Assembly (NCBI RefSeq): GCF_016756495.1 | Contig: NZ_AP023243.1 | Coordinates: 3,538,501 to 3,602,500, forward strand | Direction: 5' to 3' | Source: Mesorhizobium sp. 113-3-3 | GTDB taxonomy: Bacteria > Pseudomonadota > Alphaproteobacteria > Rhizobiales > Rhizobiaceae | DNA: 64,000 nt | In this document: in pieces, positions 16,671 to 24,171 of the stretch | Numbering within the stretch: position 1 is the first letter of the stretch | Layout of the letters: each line of letters opens with the position of its first letter | Notes under the pieces: generated by a model | What the model was told of the DNA's origin: nothing | The model's database searches: none | The model's input: only the letters and a program-made list of their open reading frames with translations | Made by a program: the position numbers and the translations under genes

Positions 16671-17027
16671 CGAGACGATCCAGCCGGGGGCAATCAACAC
16701 GTCTCCCTCTTGTGCAAACTCGATGGCCCTTTTGAGGACGAAACCTGTTCGCTGAAAACCTTCTCGCTCAACGGTGCTGGTTGTGGCGTAGCCCACAAAC
16801 ATGCTTTGTGCGTCCCAACAGCCTCTAGAATCTTGCAGGAATTGATTTCTAACTTGCGGGGATTGATTTCTAACATGTCAATGGAACTCTTGTGGGACAG
16901 CGCCGAACCGATATGTTCATTCCCGCAAGAGCAGGGTTAAATGGGACGTCTCAAGCGTTTCGTGCCCTCTTGCCATTGCGAGTAGTTGTCGCCACCATCC
17001 GGGTTAAGGTGACGGGCGGGGGTTTAA

Positions 17028-18200
17028 GTGGCAGAGCGATCAGGACTGCACGTTAACGCAAGCGTTAGGGGGATGGGCTGGCTGCTCGCATCGCAAGGGG
17101 TGCAGGTATTACAAAACCGTCGCCTCCACTCTTCAATCGCCGATATGAACAAGGCCATAAAGAAACAAGGTCAATCGTTTGATCGGCTAAATGAGCAGCA
17201 GGAAATTTCTAATGAGCGGCAGGAAATTTCCAATAAAGAGCTTATTCTCTTAAATAAGCAGCAAGCTTCAGCAAACAGCGAGTTGATTAAACAGACGGCG
17301 CTTTCAGAGTTGCAAGCTAAGCACCTTAGCAGGCAAGTCGAGTTGATGGAATACGAGATAAACAAAAAAACAACATCTGCGATTATCAAAAATGTTATTT
17401 TCGAGCTCAAGCAACATATAAGCCATATTTCAGGTCTTGGTTCTAATGTGGAGAAATACCTTCTTTTCAAGGCAACTTATATAGATATTGATGAGAAAAA
17501 TATAAGATATGACCAAATTGAAGAGATACATGATAAGGAATATCTTGCTTCCGCAATAGAGTCACTTCGCATCGGAATTGAAACTGCAATCAGAGACATA
17601 ACGGGCGAGGAATTGTTGGACTTGAATCGATTGGACGCAATCCACGAAGAAATTTCTCGGGAAAAAGAAAATCTTGATCGTGTTTCACAAATATTCAGCG
17701 AATACACGGATTTGGGTAAAATCCCGATCAAGAAAGTTGTTAAGAATAGCCCAAGACAAAACCGAAATGATATTTTGATGAAATGGTGGTTCTTATTAGG
17801 GTTGGCGATTGCTGGATTTGCATTAGCTGTCGTTTCAATTGTGAACAATCCTACAAAAATATCGACGCCTCTTTTTCTGTTTTCCTTTTCGGCATTCGGA
17901 GTCTTTGGTCTTGTCTACAAGATTGCGTCGGCGCTCATTCGCAGAACCTATGAGGCTGTGGGGCAGGCGAGAGCCGAGCGTCTTAAGGCAGCTTCGGAGA
18001 AAAGAGATCATGAGCTGTCGAGTCGCCTTCGAGAGATCGAAAAAATTGCCAATAGACCGATCTTTGCGGGTGACGTTGGTAAGCTCCAATTCGATGAAGC
18101 AGCCAAGTTATTTGAAGATAGAATCGAGCAATTGAGGGAAGAATTTGTTCTGACAACTAAAAGATACCCAAACATCGCCGGAGTTGTCCAATTGGTGTAA
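17028..18200 (+). CDS. AT-rich coiled-coil protein with two membrane helices
   Basis: A 390-residue protein of unknown function encoded in the most AT-rich part of the island. Residues about 35-110 form a long coiled coil with an internal repeat (EQQEISN, ERQEISN). A helical middle part follows, then two membrane helices near 255-275 and 284-304, and a second coiled coil to the C-terminus. GTG 17028 is the only reasonable start. The layout (large coiled cytoplasmic parts around a hairpin in the membrane) resembles some uncharacterised abortive-infection and membrane-disrupting proteins, but no homology is claimed. Codon use differs sharply from its neighbours. Confidence 0.7.
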   Translation: MAERSGLHVNASVRGMGWLLASQGVQVLQNRRLHSSIADMNKAIKKQGQSFDRLNEQQEISNERQEISNKELILLNKQQASANSELIKQTALSELQAKHLSRQVELMEYEINKKTTSAIIKNVIFELKQHISHISGLGSNVEKYLLFKATYIDIDEKNIRYDQIEEIHDKEYLASAIESLRIGIETAIRDITGEELLDLNRLDAIHEEISREKENLDRVSQIFSEYTDLGKIPIKKVVKNSPRQNRNDILMKWWFLLGLAIAGFALAVVSIVNNPTKISTPLFLFSFSAFGVFGLVYKIASALIRRTYEAVGQARAERLKAASEKRDHELSSRLREIEKIANRPIFAGDVGKLQFDEAAKLFEDRIEQLREEFVLTTKRYPNIAGVVQLV

Positions 18201-18363
18201 CCGGGCATAGGGGCAATCGCCTCTTTGATTGCCTGAATGTCCAGCGGGTGTCTAACGCAAGCTTCGTCACGAGCGAGCATGCAGGTTCTCGTACGGGGAG
18301 CTATTGCCTGATCCCGAAAAGGCGAAGCGGGAGCTTTTGGCAACCAAGACAGGGAGTGGTAGA

Positions 18364-18744
18364 ATGAAAGTAGGTGTAGCCGCTGTTTTTGTGGCGGGGA
18401 TACTGGGACTGTCGGTGCAGTGGGTCGAGGCCGCTGACAAGCTCCCCTTTCCCGATGGTTCATATGCGTCCAAAGCGAAGTTCTGCAAAATGAGCAGGGA
18501 ACAAGCCTACGCCGAATTCGAGTTTGCCTTCTATGACATCAGGGGCAAAGAGATCTCGAACTATGAGACTTATTGCACCGTGAAAAGCGTTTCAGTCAAA
18601 GGGAGCGCCATAGAATTCAAGCAGGTGTGCGAAACCGAGGGCGAAAGCAAGGTCGACAAGGTAGCTTGGAAGAAGCTCAGTGCCAACAGCTTCTCGGACG
18701 AGAAAGGCCAAATCTGGACGGGGTGCGGGCGCTTTGTTGAATGA
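18364..18744 (+). CDS. Exported hypothetical protein
   Basis: A 126-residue protein with a signal peptide (MKVGVAAVFVAGILGLSVQWVEA, cut near AEA-AD). The mature region has four Cys residues (KFCKM, TYCTV, QVCET, TGCGR) suggesting two disulphides. No family recognised. ATG 18364 gives a clean signal; an upstream frame extension does not. The next exported gene starts 4 bases after its stop, so the two are co-transcribed. Confidence 0.65.
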   Translation: MKVGVAAVFVAGILGLSVQWVEAADKLPFPDGSYASKAKFCKMSREQAYAEFEFAFYDIRGKEISNYETYCTVKSVSVKGSAIEFKQVCETEGESKVDKVAWKKLSANSFSDEKGQIWTGCGRFVE

Positions 18745-18748
18745 TCCA

Positions 18749-19612
18749 ATGCGCCTGTCTGCACGAGTGCTTTTGGGTATGGCGCTTGCGATCTGTCTAC
18801 TTCCGTCTGGCGTCGGCGTTGCGGCCAGCTTCGATTGCCGAAAGGCCTCAAGTAAGGAAGAGCGCCTGATTTGCACGAACCGGAATCTGTCGGCACTTGA
18901 CGGCCAGATGGCGGACGCATTTAAGGCGGCCCGCCGAAAATCAAACGAAAAGGATGCTCTTCTGGCTGATCAGAAGGATTGGCTGGAGACACGAAGCATG
19001 TGCGTTCTTCGGGGCGATAAGGCGATGCAGATTAATTGCCTGATCTCTGCAACCGAAAATCGCCGGGCCGAGTTGCTGAACCTTACCATGAGTGGCGAGT
19101 TGGCACCGGAAGGTAGCGCCGCCACGATGTCGAACTCCATTGTCGGGCGAAGAATCCAAGGCCGTTGCCACATGGATTATTGCGGCTGGTTTAGCATTGA
19201 GGAGCGCAGCATCGCCGCTCGTGCGCCAGATGGTGTACTCTACAGGGTGGAAAGTCGGTATTGGGAATCAAAACATCCCGAAGGCACCTATGACACGCCG
19301 GCTCCTTTGAAAGACAATGGGCGAGGCGATTGGTATGTGTTCTGTTCGCTGACACGTCCGGCGATGATGTTCCACGACAGCAGCACTGAAAACAACTGGG
19401 TTGTTTCGACGCTATCCCCAAACGATCAAGGTGGGATTTTTGGCTATAATGAGTCGTCATACACTGAATATTTTGCGGCCTGCCATGATATCGAAATCAC
19501 TGATGTCTATGGTCAGATCTCTCCGAAGGTAAAGGGTTTAGGCTATCGGGTTGATGCAGAAGCCGTTAAGCAGGAGCGGTTGTCTAACCCGAAGGACTAT
19601 CTGTCGGAATAG
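18749..19612 (+). CDS. LprI-like (DUF1311) exported protein
   Basis: A 287-residue exported protein. Signal peptide MRLSARVLLGMALAICLLPSG, then an LprI/DUF1311 domain (about 28-95): FDCRKASSKEERLICTN, a helical segment, and TRSMCVLRG with the conserved cysteines. This domain is named after a mycobacterial lysozyme inhibitor and occurs in many secreted proteins. The C-terminal half (about 125-287) is unassigned and has more cysteines. Starts 4 bases after the preceding exported gene and ends before a strong inverted repeat. Confidence 0.75.
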   Translation: MRLSARVLLGMALAICLLPSGVGVAASFDCRKASSKEERLICTNRNLSALDGQMADAFKAARRKSNEKDALLADQKDWLETRSMCVLRGDKAMQINCLISATENRRAELLNLTMSGELAPEGSAATMSNSIVGRRIQGRCHMDYCGWFSIEERSIAARAPDGVLYRVESRYWESKHPEGTYDTPAPLKDNGRGDWYVFCSLTRPAMMFHDSSTENNWVVSTLSPNDQGGIFGYNESSYTEYFAACHDIEITDVYGQISPKVKGLGYRVDAEAVKQERLSNPKDYLSE

Positions 19613-19660
19613 CGCATACTCTAAGCGGTCTGGCGGAGCCCGTCTGGCAGTTCCACAAGT

Positions 19661-19694
19661 CGGAAGTGCGTTTGCTTTCGCTGGCGCACTTCCG
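19661..19694. terminator. Bidirectional terminator-like hairpin
   Basis: CGGAAGTGCG (19661-19670) and CGCACTTCCG (19685-19694) form a perfect 10-bp stem with a 14-base loop between two convergent genes. There is no T-run, so it may act as a barrier to transcription from both sides or stabilise transcripts. Confidence 0.5.
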
Positions 19695-19706
19695 CTACGT
19701 GCCATT

Positions 19707-20549
19707 TCATAAGCCAAACAAAAATTTCTTATTCAAACCCTCGATCTGTGAATCGATTTTGGACAATTTGTCGATACGGGGCCAATTTTTTCCTAGATTG
19801 GAATCGTTCCAAGCCTCCATCAAATTGTTGCAAAGAACACCGTCATTGAACCTGCCCGGAGACGATTCAAAGAATTCGTAAATCCTGTTGAATGGGTATC
19901 CTTCTGGCTCTTTGGAGTTTCCGATTAGGGCCTGAAAGGCTTTCTCGATAATTTCCTCAGTTCCGCTTTGACCTTTGAAGAGGGTTTTGAGGGCATAACA
20001 AAAAGCTACGGTAAATCGTGCCGGAAAATCCGTCTCTCTCCAAAAATCTTTGATTGTAGGCTCAATGTCTGGATGGGCATTGAGAATGTCTGAGATCTTT
20101 GAACTTCCCAGCGTTACGCTTGAATGCTCCCCGCACAGAAAAGCTAAAAGACGTGCAACTTGCACGCACTTAATGGGTTTGCTAAAGCCGGCTATGGTTG
20201 CCATATGGGCTGGGGTTCTTCGTACTCCTACATCAACGTGGCTCGCTTTTGTGTCGTCTTCGTCACGGATTATCCAAAAATATTGGGATAGTCCTGAACG
20301 TTCAACCGCCTTGAGTCTGTGCTGCCCATCAATCACGCAGTTTGTTGACGAGAGCAGACGTATCGTATTGTTTGATACGATAGAAGAATCCCATCTTCCT
20401 TCCTTCATGTCGGCTGCATAGAGTCTAACGGCGTTGCGATTTAGCGGGCGCTTTTTGCCCGGAATAGAAAGAAGTTCTTTCGCCCGTTCCGGCGTTATCA
20501 GCTCCTGTTTGAAGTTTTCGATCTGAGGAATGATCAGTTCAGTTTGCAT
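19707..20549 (-). CDS. DGQHR / ParB-like domain protein
   Basis: A 280-residue cytoplasmic protein with an N-terminal ParB/DGQHR-type domain: about residues 15-90, including RPLNRNAVRLYAADMKEGRW and the signature DGQHRLKAVERSG (74-86). This fold occurs in ParB, in DndB-type regulators of DNA phosphorothioation and in many mobile-element proteins; it can bind DNA or hydrolyse nucleotides. The helical remainder is unassigned. AAGGAAG before ATG 20549 is a good ribosome binding site. It is divergent from the SIR2-like gene across a 458-bp gap, and the two may work together. Confidence 0.75.
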   Translation of the reverse strand: MQTELIIPQIENFKQELITPERAKELLSIPGKKRPLNRNAVRLYAADMKEGRWDSSIVSNNTIRLLSSTNCVIDGQHRLKAVERSGLSQYFWIIRDEDDTKASHVDVGVRRTPAHMATIAGFSKPIKCVQVARLLAFLCGEHSSVTLGSSKISDILNAHPDIEPTIKDFWRETDFPARFTVAFCYALKTLFKGQSGTEEIIEKAFQALIGNSKEPEGYPFNRIYEFFESSPGRFNDGVLCNNLMEAWNDSNLGKNWPRIDKLSKIDSQIEGLNKKFLFGL

Positions 20550-21007
20550 TTGATGCTTCCTTGTTGGCTTGTTGATATCGCTTGATTGCGATGTTTGGGC
20601 ATCTAAGCTGGCTGAAAGGGTCTTTCAAGGCTGGGAAAAATCTATAGTTCGAGATTGCGATTCTATCATAAAGAAAAATGATTCTGGTGATTATATTCTT
20701 TCTCAGACAAAAGTTCACTGGCAATATGAATCTATTAAGGCGCCGTTGCCTTGATGGATGCCCTCTTACAACAAAGTACAGTGATCTTTGCACGATATGC
20801 CGAATGAACTGGAATGCTGACTCCAAGAGGTTTCAAAAGACGCTCTGAAAACCGACTAGAATCGAAGTCAAGACGAGGATTGTTGATTCGCCACACCAAC
20901 CTATCCGGATGGTTGGTGCCCGTGACTTGCGCATTGTCGGGCACTTTGCCTATGCACGGTGGCCAGTCATGCCTTAGGATACCAAATCGCATTCGGACGG
21001 TGGGCAG
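20550..21007. other. Divergent control region between the DGQHR and SIR2-like genes
   Basis: No gene is supported in these 458 bases. The part near 20640-20720 is AT-rich and could hold the promoter of the DGQHR gene. The clearest element is the stem-loop at 20894-20918. The length exceeds what two promoters need, so a small RNA is possible. Confidence 0.4.
20894..20918. promoter_or_regulatory. Perfect dyad CACCAACC-N9-GGTTGGTG
   Basis: An 8-bp perfect inverted repeat whose 9-base centre itself contains ATCCGGAT. It lies 90 bases before the SIR2-like start codon. It could be an operator or a leader hairpin. Confidence 0.45.
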
Positions 21008-22069
21008 ATGTTTACTCAAAAAACGCTGATGATCCTTGGGGCAGGGGCAAGCAAAGAAGCCCATTTGCCGACTGGCGATGAACTTAAAACGAGGATTTCA
21101 AACGTTCTGAGAGTTCAGGACAATAAGGATTTCTACCGAACCAAAAGCGTATCCAATGACCTCATTATGGAGGCTTTGCGACACGCAAGCCAGACCGCTA
21201 CCGACTCAAAGGTGGCGATGAAGCTCTACACTGATGCAGCGGCGCATATTAGCCGTGCGATACCGCTTATCCGCTCGATTGATGAATTCCTGAATTCGCA
21301 CAACGAATCCAAGGAAACAGAATTGGTTGGCAAGCTGGCCATTGTTCACCAGATATTGGATGCAGAACGCCGCAGCCTGATGTTCGAAAAGCATCCCACG
21401 GTACAACTTGACTTTAACAAGCTGACCGGAACTTGGTACAACAGGATGGCGGCGCTTTTGTTCAATTGCTCATTGACAGAGCTTCCGACCAAACTTGAGG
21501 CGCTAACCGCCATCGTCTTCAACTATGATCGGTGTTTCGAGCATTTTATGCTTAATGCGATCAAGGAATTTTATCGCATTCCGGAAGGCGAGGCGGCAAA
21601 GTTGGTTAGACTGATAAAGATTTATCATCCCTATGGAACCGTTGGTTCACTGCCTTCAATGGGAGTAAATTCGGCAAATCCTTCTCCATTCGGTGGGGAT
21701 GTAACGGGCGGGCAACTCTTGGAGCTTTCAAAGGGCATCAAGACGTTCACAGAGGGAGTCGACCCGGACTCCAGCGAGATTAAGGCAATCAGGGAAGCCG
21801 TGAAATCTGCGACGACGATTGTGTGCCTTGGTTTCGGCTTCATACCGCTCAATATGGACTTGTTGCGCCCGAATATGTTCGCCCTACCGACGACAGCCAA
21901 GAAAACCTACTACGCAACGGCAGTAGGGCTTTCAGACCCAGACACAAATTTGATTAGAGCCGATCTTATCGATTTGTGTCCAGCCAGCGAAGTTGAAACC
22001 TACCTCGATAACAAGCTCTATTGCGCCGACTTGTTCAGAGAATATGCCCGTAGCCTCTCCCTTGGCTGA
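21008..22069 (+). CDS. SIR2-like domain protein, candidate NAD-consuming effector
   Basis: A 353-residue cytoplasmic protein of the SIR2-like (SIR2_2) type. Visible signatures in order: LMILGAGASKEAHLPTGDEL (nucleotide-binding loop, GAGAS at 11-15), SIDEFL (90-95), VFNYDRCFEHF with Asn172/Asp174, KIYHPYGTVGSL with candidate catalytic His207, and VCLGFGFIPLNMDLL near 272-286. SIR2-like proteins in several bacterial anti-phage systems (Thoeris ThsA, DSR, SIR2-HerA) deplete NAD+. This protein has no extra HerA, SLOG or TPR-like domain, so it would be a stand-alone effector or act with the divergent DGQHR protein. The defence role is inference from family and island location. Confidence 0.8.
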   Translation: MFTQKTLMILGAGASKEAHLPTGDELKTRISNVLRVQDNKDFYRTKSVSNDLIMEALRHASQTATDSKVAMKLYTDAAAHISRAIPLIRSIDEFLNSHNESKETELVGKLAIVHQILDAERRSLMFEKHPTVQLDFNKLTGTWYNRMAALLFNCSLTELPTKLEALTAIVFNYDRCFEHFMLNAIKEFYRIPEGEAAKLVRLIKIYHPYGTVGSLPSMGVNSANPSPFGGDVTGGQLLELSKGIKTFTEGVDPDSSEIKAIREAVKSATTIVCLGFGFIPLNMDLLRPNMFALPTTAKKTYYATAVGLSDPDTNLIRADLIDLCPASEVETYLDNKLYCADLFREYARSLSLG

Positions 22070-22131
22070 AACCAAAAATCATTCTTCCTTTGTTTAAGGA
22101 ATCCGCTTAGTAGGAAACTATCGGCAAACGG

Positions 22132-22150
22132 GAAAGCGGTTTCGCTTTCT
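22132..22150 (+). terminator. Hairpin after the SIR2-like gene
   Basis: GAAAGCG-GTTT-CGCTTTC forms a 7-bp stem with a 4-base loop followed by TTAAAC. It lies between the SIR2-like stop and the next gene and is a weak rho-independent terminator or a leader hairpin. Confidence 0.35.
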
Positions 22151-22172
22151 TAAACAGGGAAAGGGAGACCTC

Positions 22173-22544
22173 GTGGCAATCACATATATGGACCAGTTGA
22201 AGAAGCTGGACGAACAGCAAGCCAAGATCGAACAGGAACGCCAGAAGCTACAGGCAGCGGCGCATGACGAAGGCATGAAGGCTGTTAATGACGCTATCGC
22301 AGCGCTGAACGATCTTGGCTATTCGTACAAGGTGGTGGAAACCAAGGGTGTCCATTTCGTCACGCCAAAGAAGGTCAAGGGCTCAGGAGCCGGAACCCGT
22401 GCACCATCAACCGGACCATGCCCAATCTGCCAGTTCGAAACCAATCCGCATCATGACGCTAGGAAGCATCGTAGCCAGCCGGAAGGCCAGAAGAAGCCAT
22501 TCACGGCAGAGGAATTGACGACATTGGGTTTGGTCAAAGTTTGA
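22173..22544 (+). CDS. Small coiled-coil / Cys-His protein, H-NS-like layout
   Basis: A 123-residue protein. The N-terminus (about 5-50) is a charged coiled coil (MDQLKKLDEQQAKIEQERQK), then a short mixed region, a basic linker, and CPICQFETNPHHDARKHR, which has two Cys and several His spaced like a small zinc finger. The coiled coil plus C-terminal DNA-binding layout recalls H-NS-type nucleoid proteins, but the zinc-like end is different. GTG 22173 follows AAGGGAG. Role unknown; silencing of foreign DNA or regulation of the island is possible. Confidence 0.6.
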   Translation: MAITYMDQLKKLDEQQAKIEQERQKLQAAAHDEGMKAVNDAIAALNDLGYSYKVVETKGVHFVTPKKVKGSGAGTRAPSTGPCPICQFETNPHHDARKHRSQPEGQKKPFTAEELTTLGLVKV

Positions 22545-22547
22545 GCG

Positions 22548-22733
22548 GTGAAGGCCGCTAAACCCAAGCGGGAAACTCTGGAAATGTTGGACGGAAGAAA
22601 GGTCTTTTCGGCCGACAATTGGAAAACCATCTGGCAGGCCAGAGGTGATCCAGACGGCAAGAGTCACCGCAAGGTTTTCGACAATCCGGTTCCTTGTCAT
22701 CCTTCAGGGTTCCTAACCCTAAAAAACCGCTGA
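22548..22733 (+). CDS. Small basic hypothetical protein
   Basis: A 61-residue protein starting with GTG 3 bases after the preceding stop codon, so probably translated with it. Basic, one Cys, no recognised domain (KRETLEMLDGRKVFSADNWK). It ends ten bases before a strong terminator hairpin, which supports a real transcript end. Confidence 0.45.
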   Translation: MKAAKPKRETLEMLDGRKVFSADNWKTIWQARGDPDGKSHRKVFDNPVPCHPSGFLTLKNR

Positions 22734-22742
22734 TACACACTT

Positions 22743-22776
22743 CACAAAGAACCCCGGCAAGTCCGGGGTTCTTGTG
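22743..22776. terminator. Strong bidirectional terminator
   Basis: AAGAACCCCGG-CAAGT-CCGGGGTTCTT is a perfect 11-bp GC-rich stem with a 5-base loop, flanked by complementary CAC/GTG bases. It separates the plus-strand gene ending at 22733 from the minus-strand gene ending at 22780. Confidence 0.7.
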
Positions 22777-22779
22777 GCT

Positions 22780-23580
22780 CTAAGGTTCTATCTCGACATA
22801 CCGGCAGTTGGCGTAAAATTTTCCCACCTGCCACGTGAAGTGGTGTTCCGATTGATCGGTAGCCGAACAGGTTTCGCCAATGATGTTTTGGCCCTTCGGA
22901 TTGGTCACTATGGACTTGGCGGTGTAATTCCAGAAACTATCAGCTTGCGGATCATCCGGCTTCGAAAATTCGCTGTACTCAATCGTGCCACATGAGTCGC
23001 CAGTTTGAATGGTCGATTGCCAGCGTTTGGTTGAAAAATTAAGGGTGAAGGTCTTATCGAACTTCCAATTGCTGATTTTGCATGTGGAGTTGGCCAAATC
23101 TTCGCTTGCTCTGGCCATTGCCTCAGCGTTGGTTCGGTCATGGCTTTTGCAAAAATCGGCAAAGGCTTTCATCATTTTCAGGGTGTCAGCTTTAGCTACT
23201 GGCGGCTGCTTGGCCCAATTTTCTTCGAAACCCTTCTTATCGGCCACTTCGGCTGGTGCTTTTCCGCTTTCCAAAGCCTCCACAATGCCGGGATAGGAAT
23301 CGCATCCCTTGAATTCAGAAGCTGGAGCTTTGAGCAAATCACCCACACCTTTTGCAATGCGTTCTGCCGCTTTCGTCTCGTCCGGTTTGCTAACGGTCGT
23401 CTGGGTGAAGTGGCAATGCATCTGATCCACAACCGGTGCATCGCATTCAGCGGTGATTGCGCTTTTCTCGTCGGCATTCAGAACGTAAACGGTGTTTGGC
23501 GGGATGTTGTCGGCAAAGGCATTGGTGGATGACATCGATAGGGCGGCAACTATCAAAGCCGCCTGCACTTGAGCACTCAT
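22780..23580 (-). CDS. Exported hypothetical protein at the right end of the island
   Basis: A 266-residue protein with a signal peptide (MSAQVQAALIVAALSMSSTNAFA, cut near AFA-DN). The mature chain has eight Cys residues (for example TAECDAPVV, QMHCHF, KGCDSYPG, NSTCKIS, GDSCGTIE, GETCSA, ANCRYV), so several disulphides are likely. It has no family I recognise. ATG 23580 begins the signal; ATG 23595 would add five residues. It is the last gene before attR. Confidence 0.7.
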   Translation of the reverse strand: MSAQVQAALIVAALSMSSTNAFADNIPPNTVYVLNADEKSAITAECDAPVVDQMHCHFTQTTVSKPDETKAAERIAKGVGDLLKAPASEFKGCDSYPGIVEALESGKAPAEVADKKGFEENWAKQPPVAKADTLKMMKAFADFCKSHDRTNAEAMARASEDLANSTCKISNWKFDKTFTLNFSTKRWQSTIQTGDSCGTIEYSEFSKPDDPQADSFWNYTAKSIVTNPKGQNIIGETCSATDQSEHHFTWQVGKFYANCRYVEIEP

Positions 23581-23698
23581 ACGAAATCCCTCCACCAGTT
23601 AGAGACATATCATTGGGCGTGTTGGTCTGAAAGGTTCGGAAAAACCCACGGAACGCCGGGAATCCGGGCTTTTCTGCTTTCAGGAATTGACCAAACCA

Positions 23699-23707
23699 TG
23701 TTCATGG
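23699..23707. other. attR core (right island junction)
   Basis: TGTTCATGG, identical to the left junction. The bases on its right (TGATCACCGG) resume the MFS reading frame; those on its left (GAATTGACCAAACCA) belong to the island. Confidence 0.85.
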
Positions 23708-24168
23708 TGATCACCGGCGAGGGCAAGCTGGCCGGCGGCCTGCTGGTCTCGGCCGGCAACGCACTTTTGTTCATGGCGATCTTCTGGGGCAAGGCCGGAA
23801 AACGCTTTGGCGGTCGGCGCACCATGACATTTGCTTATTTCGCCATGTCGGCGATGCTTCTGGCCGCAGGCACTGTCGGCGAAACCGTGCCGCTGCTCAC
23901 CGGCGCTTTCCTGCTGTGCGGCGCGTTCTTCACCATCGCGCTCGATGCGCTGGGGTCGACCGCCTTCATGCGTTCGGTGCGCTCCTATGAGCGGGCGCAG
24001 ATGGCGGCGGTCTACCGCACCTATCTCGACTTTTCCGAGCTGACGCCGCCGCTGGTCTATTCCGTCGTGCTGGCCTTCTTCGGATTGGGCTCGGTTTTCG
24101 TCACGCTCGGCCTGCTGGCGGCGGTGTGCGGCTTCGTCACCTGGCGCTATCTGCCGAAGTCGCTTTGA
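23701..24168 (+). pseudogene. MFS transporter, C-terminal part
   Basis: Last 153 codons of the interrupted MFS gene, with about four or five membrane segments and the intracellular-loop motif GKAGKRFGGRRTMTF typical of the superfamily. In its present form the frame extends leftward into island sequence, so an N-terminally altered product could be made but would lack the first half of the transporter. It stops at 24168, 3 bases before the convergent oxygenase gene. Confidence 0.9.
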
Positions 24169-24171
24169 TCT

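Larger units (their letters stand above)
6167..23707. mobile_element. 17.5-kb serine-integrase genomic island inserted in an MFS gene
   Basis: Island bounded by direct repeats TGTTCATGG (6167-6175 and 23699-23707) and inserted within an MFS coding sequence that becomes intact when the island is removed. The large serine integrase gene sits within 100 bases of the left end, as usual for such elements. Base composition drops relative to the flanks, most clearly around 8.1-8.5, 11.5-12.1 and 17.1-18.1 kb. Cargo: two further serine recombinases, a ribbon-helix-helix module, five exported proteins, several membrane proteins, a DGQHR/SIR2 pair and small proteins. No relaxase, conjugation, replication or phage structural genes were recognised, so it is probably an integrative element needing outside help to move between cells, or a remnant. 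Confidence 0.92.

Noticed and set aside
16647..16940. Open frame after the decayed ClpP-like copy
   Set aside because: Its first part is out-of-frame remnant of the decayed copy and the rest lacks coding features.
18212..18233. GGCAATC-N8-GATTGCC hairpin after the coiled-coil gene
   Set aside because: Short stem with a large loop and no T-run; too weak to call a terminator.
20569..20754. Open frame between the DGQHR and SIR2-like genes
   Set aside because: No start signal or family pattern; more likely control region.
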